Assembly: GCF_000483485.1 (NCBI RefSeq)
Contig: NZ_KI519609.1
Coordinates: 1,269,460 to 1,333,459 of the forward strand
Direction of reading: 5' to 3'
Length of the DNA stretch: 64,000 nt
From: Thiomicrorhabdus chilensis DSM 12352
GTDB taxonomy: Bacteria; Pseudomonadota; Gammaproteobacteria; Thiomicrospirales; Thiomicrospiraceae
Under the pieces are notes generated by a model, which was given only the letters and a program-made list of their open reading frames with translations, was not told the origin of the DNA and made no database searches. Made by a program: the position numbers and the translations under genes. Below, piece by piece: positions 62,637 through 64,000 of the stretch (the first letter of the stretch is position 1; each line of letters starts with the position of its first letter).

Positions 62637-64000
62637 ATGAACTTTACTGAAACACGTGGCAATGATGGTCAGTTTCCTTTGGAAATGACTTTTTCACAAG
62701 CGATTCTCAGCCCCATGTCTTCTTTTGGAGGCTTATATTCACCCAAATCTTTGCCCGATTTAGGCCTGCCGTTTCTTGAAAAACATTTGCAGTCGGATTA
62801 CAAGACTCTAGCAACTGCGATATTGGCCGAGTTTGAAGTTGATATTGAGCAATCAATCATCGATGAAGCTTTGAGTTTATATGATCAGTTTGATGACCCT
62901 CAAAACCCGGTACCGGTGGTTAAAGTCCGGGACGACCTCTATGTCAGTGAGCTTTACCATGGCCCAACACGAGCGTTCAAAGATATGGCTTTGCAGCCTT
63001 TTGGTACCGTTTTGTCGGCCATTGCCAAGGCACGAAATGAAAAATACCTGATCCTAGCGGCCACCAGCGGCGACACGGGCCCAGCCGCATTGGACACTTT
63101 CAGAAACCGTGAAAATGTCCAGGTAGCCTGTCTGTACCCTGAAGGCGGAACCTCTGACGTACAAAGACTGCAAATGGTCACGGAAAATGCTCCAAACCTT
63201 AAGGTCATCGGCATCAAAGGCGATTTTGATGATGCTCAGAGCGCGCTTAAGAAGCTACTGACTTCGGACTCCTTCAAGGCCAAATTGCAGGAAAATCAAA
63301 TTTCACTATCGGCCGCCAACTCGGTCAACTTCGGCCGCATTATCTTCCAAACCATCTACCACCTGCACAGCTACCTTGAGTTGATTCGCCAGGGTGCCAT
63401 TCAGATGGGTGAAAAGGTGTACTTGAACGTGCCCAGCGGTAATTTTGGAAATGCACTGGGTGGTTATTATGCCTTCAAGATGGGCTTACCGGTGGAGAAG
63501 ATCCTGATTGCCTCAAACAGCAACAATGTGTTGACCCAATTCATCCAAACGGGTGTCTATGATTTGAGAGATCTAAACGTCATTCCAACCAGCTCGCCTG
63601 CAATGGATATTTTGAAATCCTCCAATATCGAACGCATTTTATTTGATCTGTTTGGCGCACAACGCACCAAAGAGTTGATGCTGGCGTTGGATAAAGAAAA
63701 ACATTACGCTTTGACCCAAAGTGAATTGGCGGAGATTCAAGCGGTCTTCTCGGCTGACTTCTGTACAGATGACGAAGGGGAAGCCTATATCAAGCAAGCC
63801 TTTTCAGAAGGCTACCTGATGGATCCTCATACCGCAACCTGCTTCAAGTCCTACGACACTTGCCGCCAACATCCTGAGCTTAAAACCATTGTTTACTCAA
63901 CCGCGGAATGGACTAAGTTCTCACCGATCATTGCGAACGCTTTGACTGGAAAGAGCGGATTACATGACATTGAAGCTCTGAAAGTCATCTCTGAGCAGGC
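62637..64000 (+). CDS. thrC: Threonine synthase (3' end outside the window)
   Basis: The visible part is 454 codons with no stop. It is the PLP-dependent fold-type II enzyme converting phosphohomoserine to threonine. MNFTETRGNDGQFPLEMTFSQ is followed by SSFGGLYSPKSLP and the PLP Lys in YHGPTRAFKDMAL (Lys115). ATSGDTGPAALDTFR, VYLNVPSGNFGNALGG and SSNIERILFDLFG match the long bacterial class. ATG 62637 has GGA seven bases upstream. It completes the hom-thrC pair of threonine synthesis. Confidence 0.95.
   Translation, partial: MNFTETRGNDGQFPLEMTFSQAILSPMSSFGGLYSPKSLPDLGLPFLEKHLQSDYKTLATAILAEFEVDIEQSIIDEALSLYDQFDDPQNPVPVVKVRDDLYVSELYHGPTRAFKDMALQPFGTVLSAIAKARNEKYLILAATSGDTGPAALDTFRNRENVQVACLYPEGGTSDVQRLQMVTENAPNLKVIGIKGDFDDAQSALKKLLTSDSFKAKLQENQISLSAANSVNFGRIIFQTIYHLHSYLELIRQGAIQMGEKVYLNVPSGNFGNALGGYYAFKMGLPVEKILIASNSNNVLTQFIQTGVYDLRDLNVIPTSSPAMDILKSSNIERILFDLFGAQRTKELMLALDKEKHYALTQSELAEIQAVFSADFCTDDEGEAYIKQAFSEGYLMDPHTATCFKSYDTCRQHPELKTIVYSTAEWTKFSPIIANALTGKSGLHDIEALKVISEQ

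Overview
The window is a chromosomal stretch of a gammaproteobacterium. Gene order over about 19-60 kb follows the large cell-envelope and translation cluster known from Pseudomonas-type genomes: dapE-yffB-dapD-glnD-map, then rpsB-tsf-pyrH-frr-uppS-cdsA-rseP-bamA-ompH-lpxD-fabZ-lpxA-lpxB-rnhB, then accA-tilS-pyrG-kdsA-eno-ftsB, then surE-pcm-nlpD. Moderate GC content and the mix of accessory genes fit a sulfur-oxidising Thiomicrospira/Hydrogenovibrio-like lineage, but the genus is inference only. No rRNA, tRNA, CRISPR array, insertion sequence or prophage was seen.

Layout. 1-4.8 kb: the 3' end of a peptide-binding protein gene, a secreted ferritin-like DUF2202 protein preceded by a c-di-GMP-I (GEMM) riboswitch with its own terminator, and the AmmeMemoRadiSam triad amrS / amrB-amrA. 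4.9-10.3 kb: a YbhGFSR-type ABC exporter operon. 10.4-16.9 kb: a set centred on peptidoglycan turnover, with a signal-less YkuD (ElsL-like) enzyme, two DppB/DppC-type permeases, nagZ, an MscS channel and murB. A MOSC protein and a 190-bp inverted-repeat element lie inside it. 16.9-26.4 kb: a sodium symporter, a cyclic-nucleotide-binding protein, the lysine/DAP genes dapE and dapD, glnD and map. 26.4-39.8 kb: ribosomal protein S2 to RNase HII, covering translation factors, undecaprenyl-PP and CDP-diacylglycerol synthesis, outer-membrane assembly and lipid A.

39.9-48.8 kb is an accessory insert at the place where dnaE usually sits: cheV, a 41-residue zinc-independent L36 gene, a DinG/YoaA helicase, tsaB, a universal stress protein, an unknown secreted protein, a small cytochrome c, ycaO and a DUF481 porin-like protein. 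49-64 kb returns to the ancestral order (accA to ftsB, surE to nlpD) and ends with alaC, hom and a truncated thrC. The MEP-pathway genes dxr, ispD and ispF, and also dnaE, truD and rpoS, are absent from the slots they often occupy in this cluster.

The strongest signal not explained by genes is an 8-bp palindrome, CAGGCCTG (extended form roughly ASCAGGCCTGCT). It occurs 20 times by hand count where about one copy is expected. It is found in coding sequence in all three reading frames and in intergenic regions, where inverted pairs build transcription terminators. That is the layout of DNA uptake sequences in Haemophilus and Neisseria. Second are the c-di-GMP riboswitch upstream of the DUF2202 gene and the structured inverted-repeat element at 13.3-13.5 kb.
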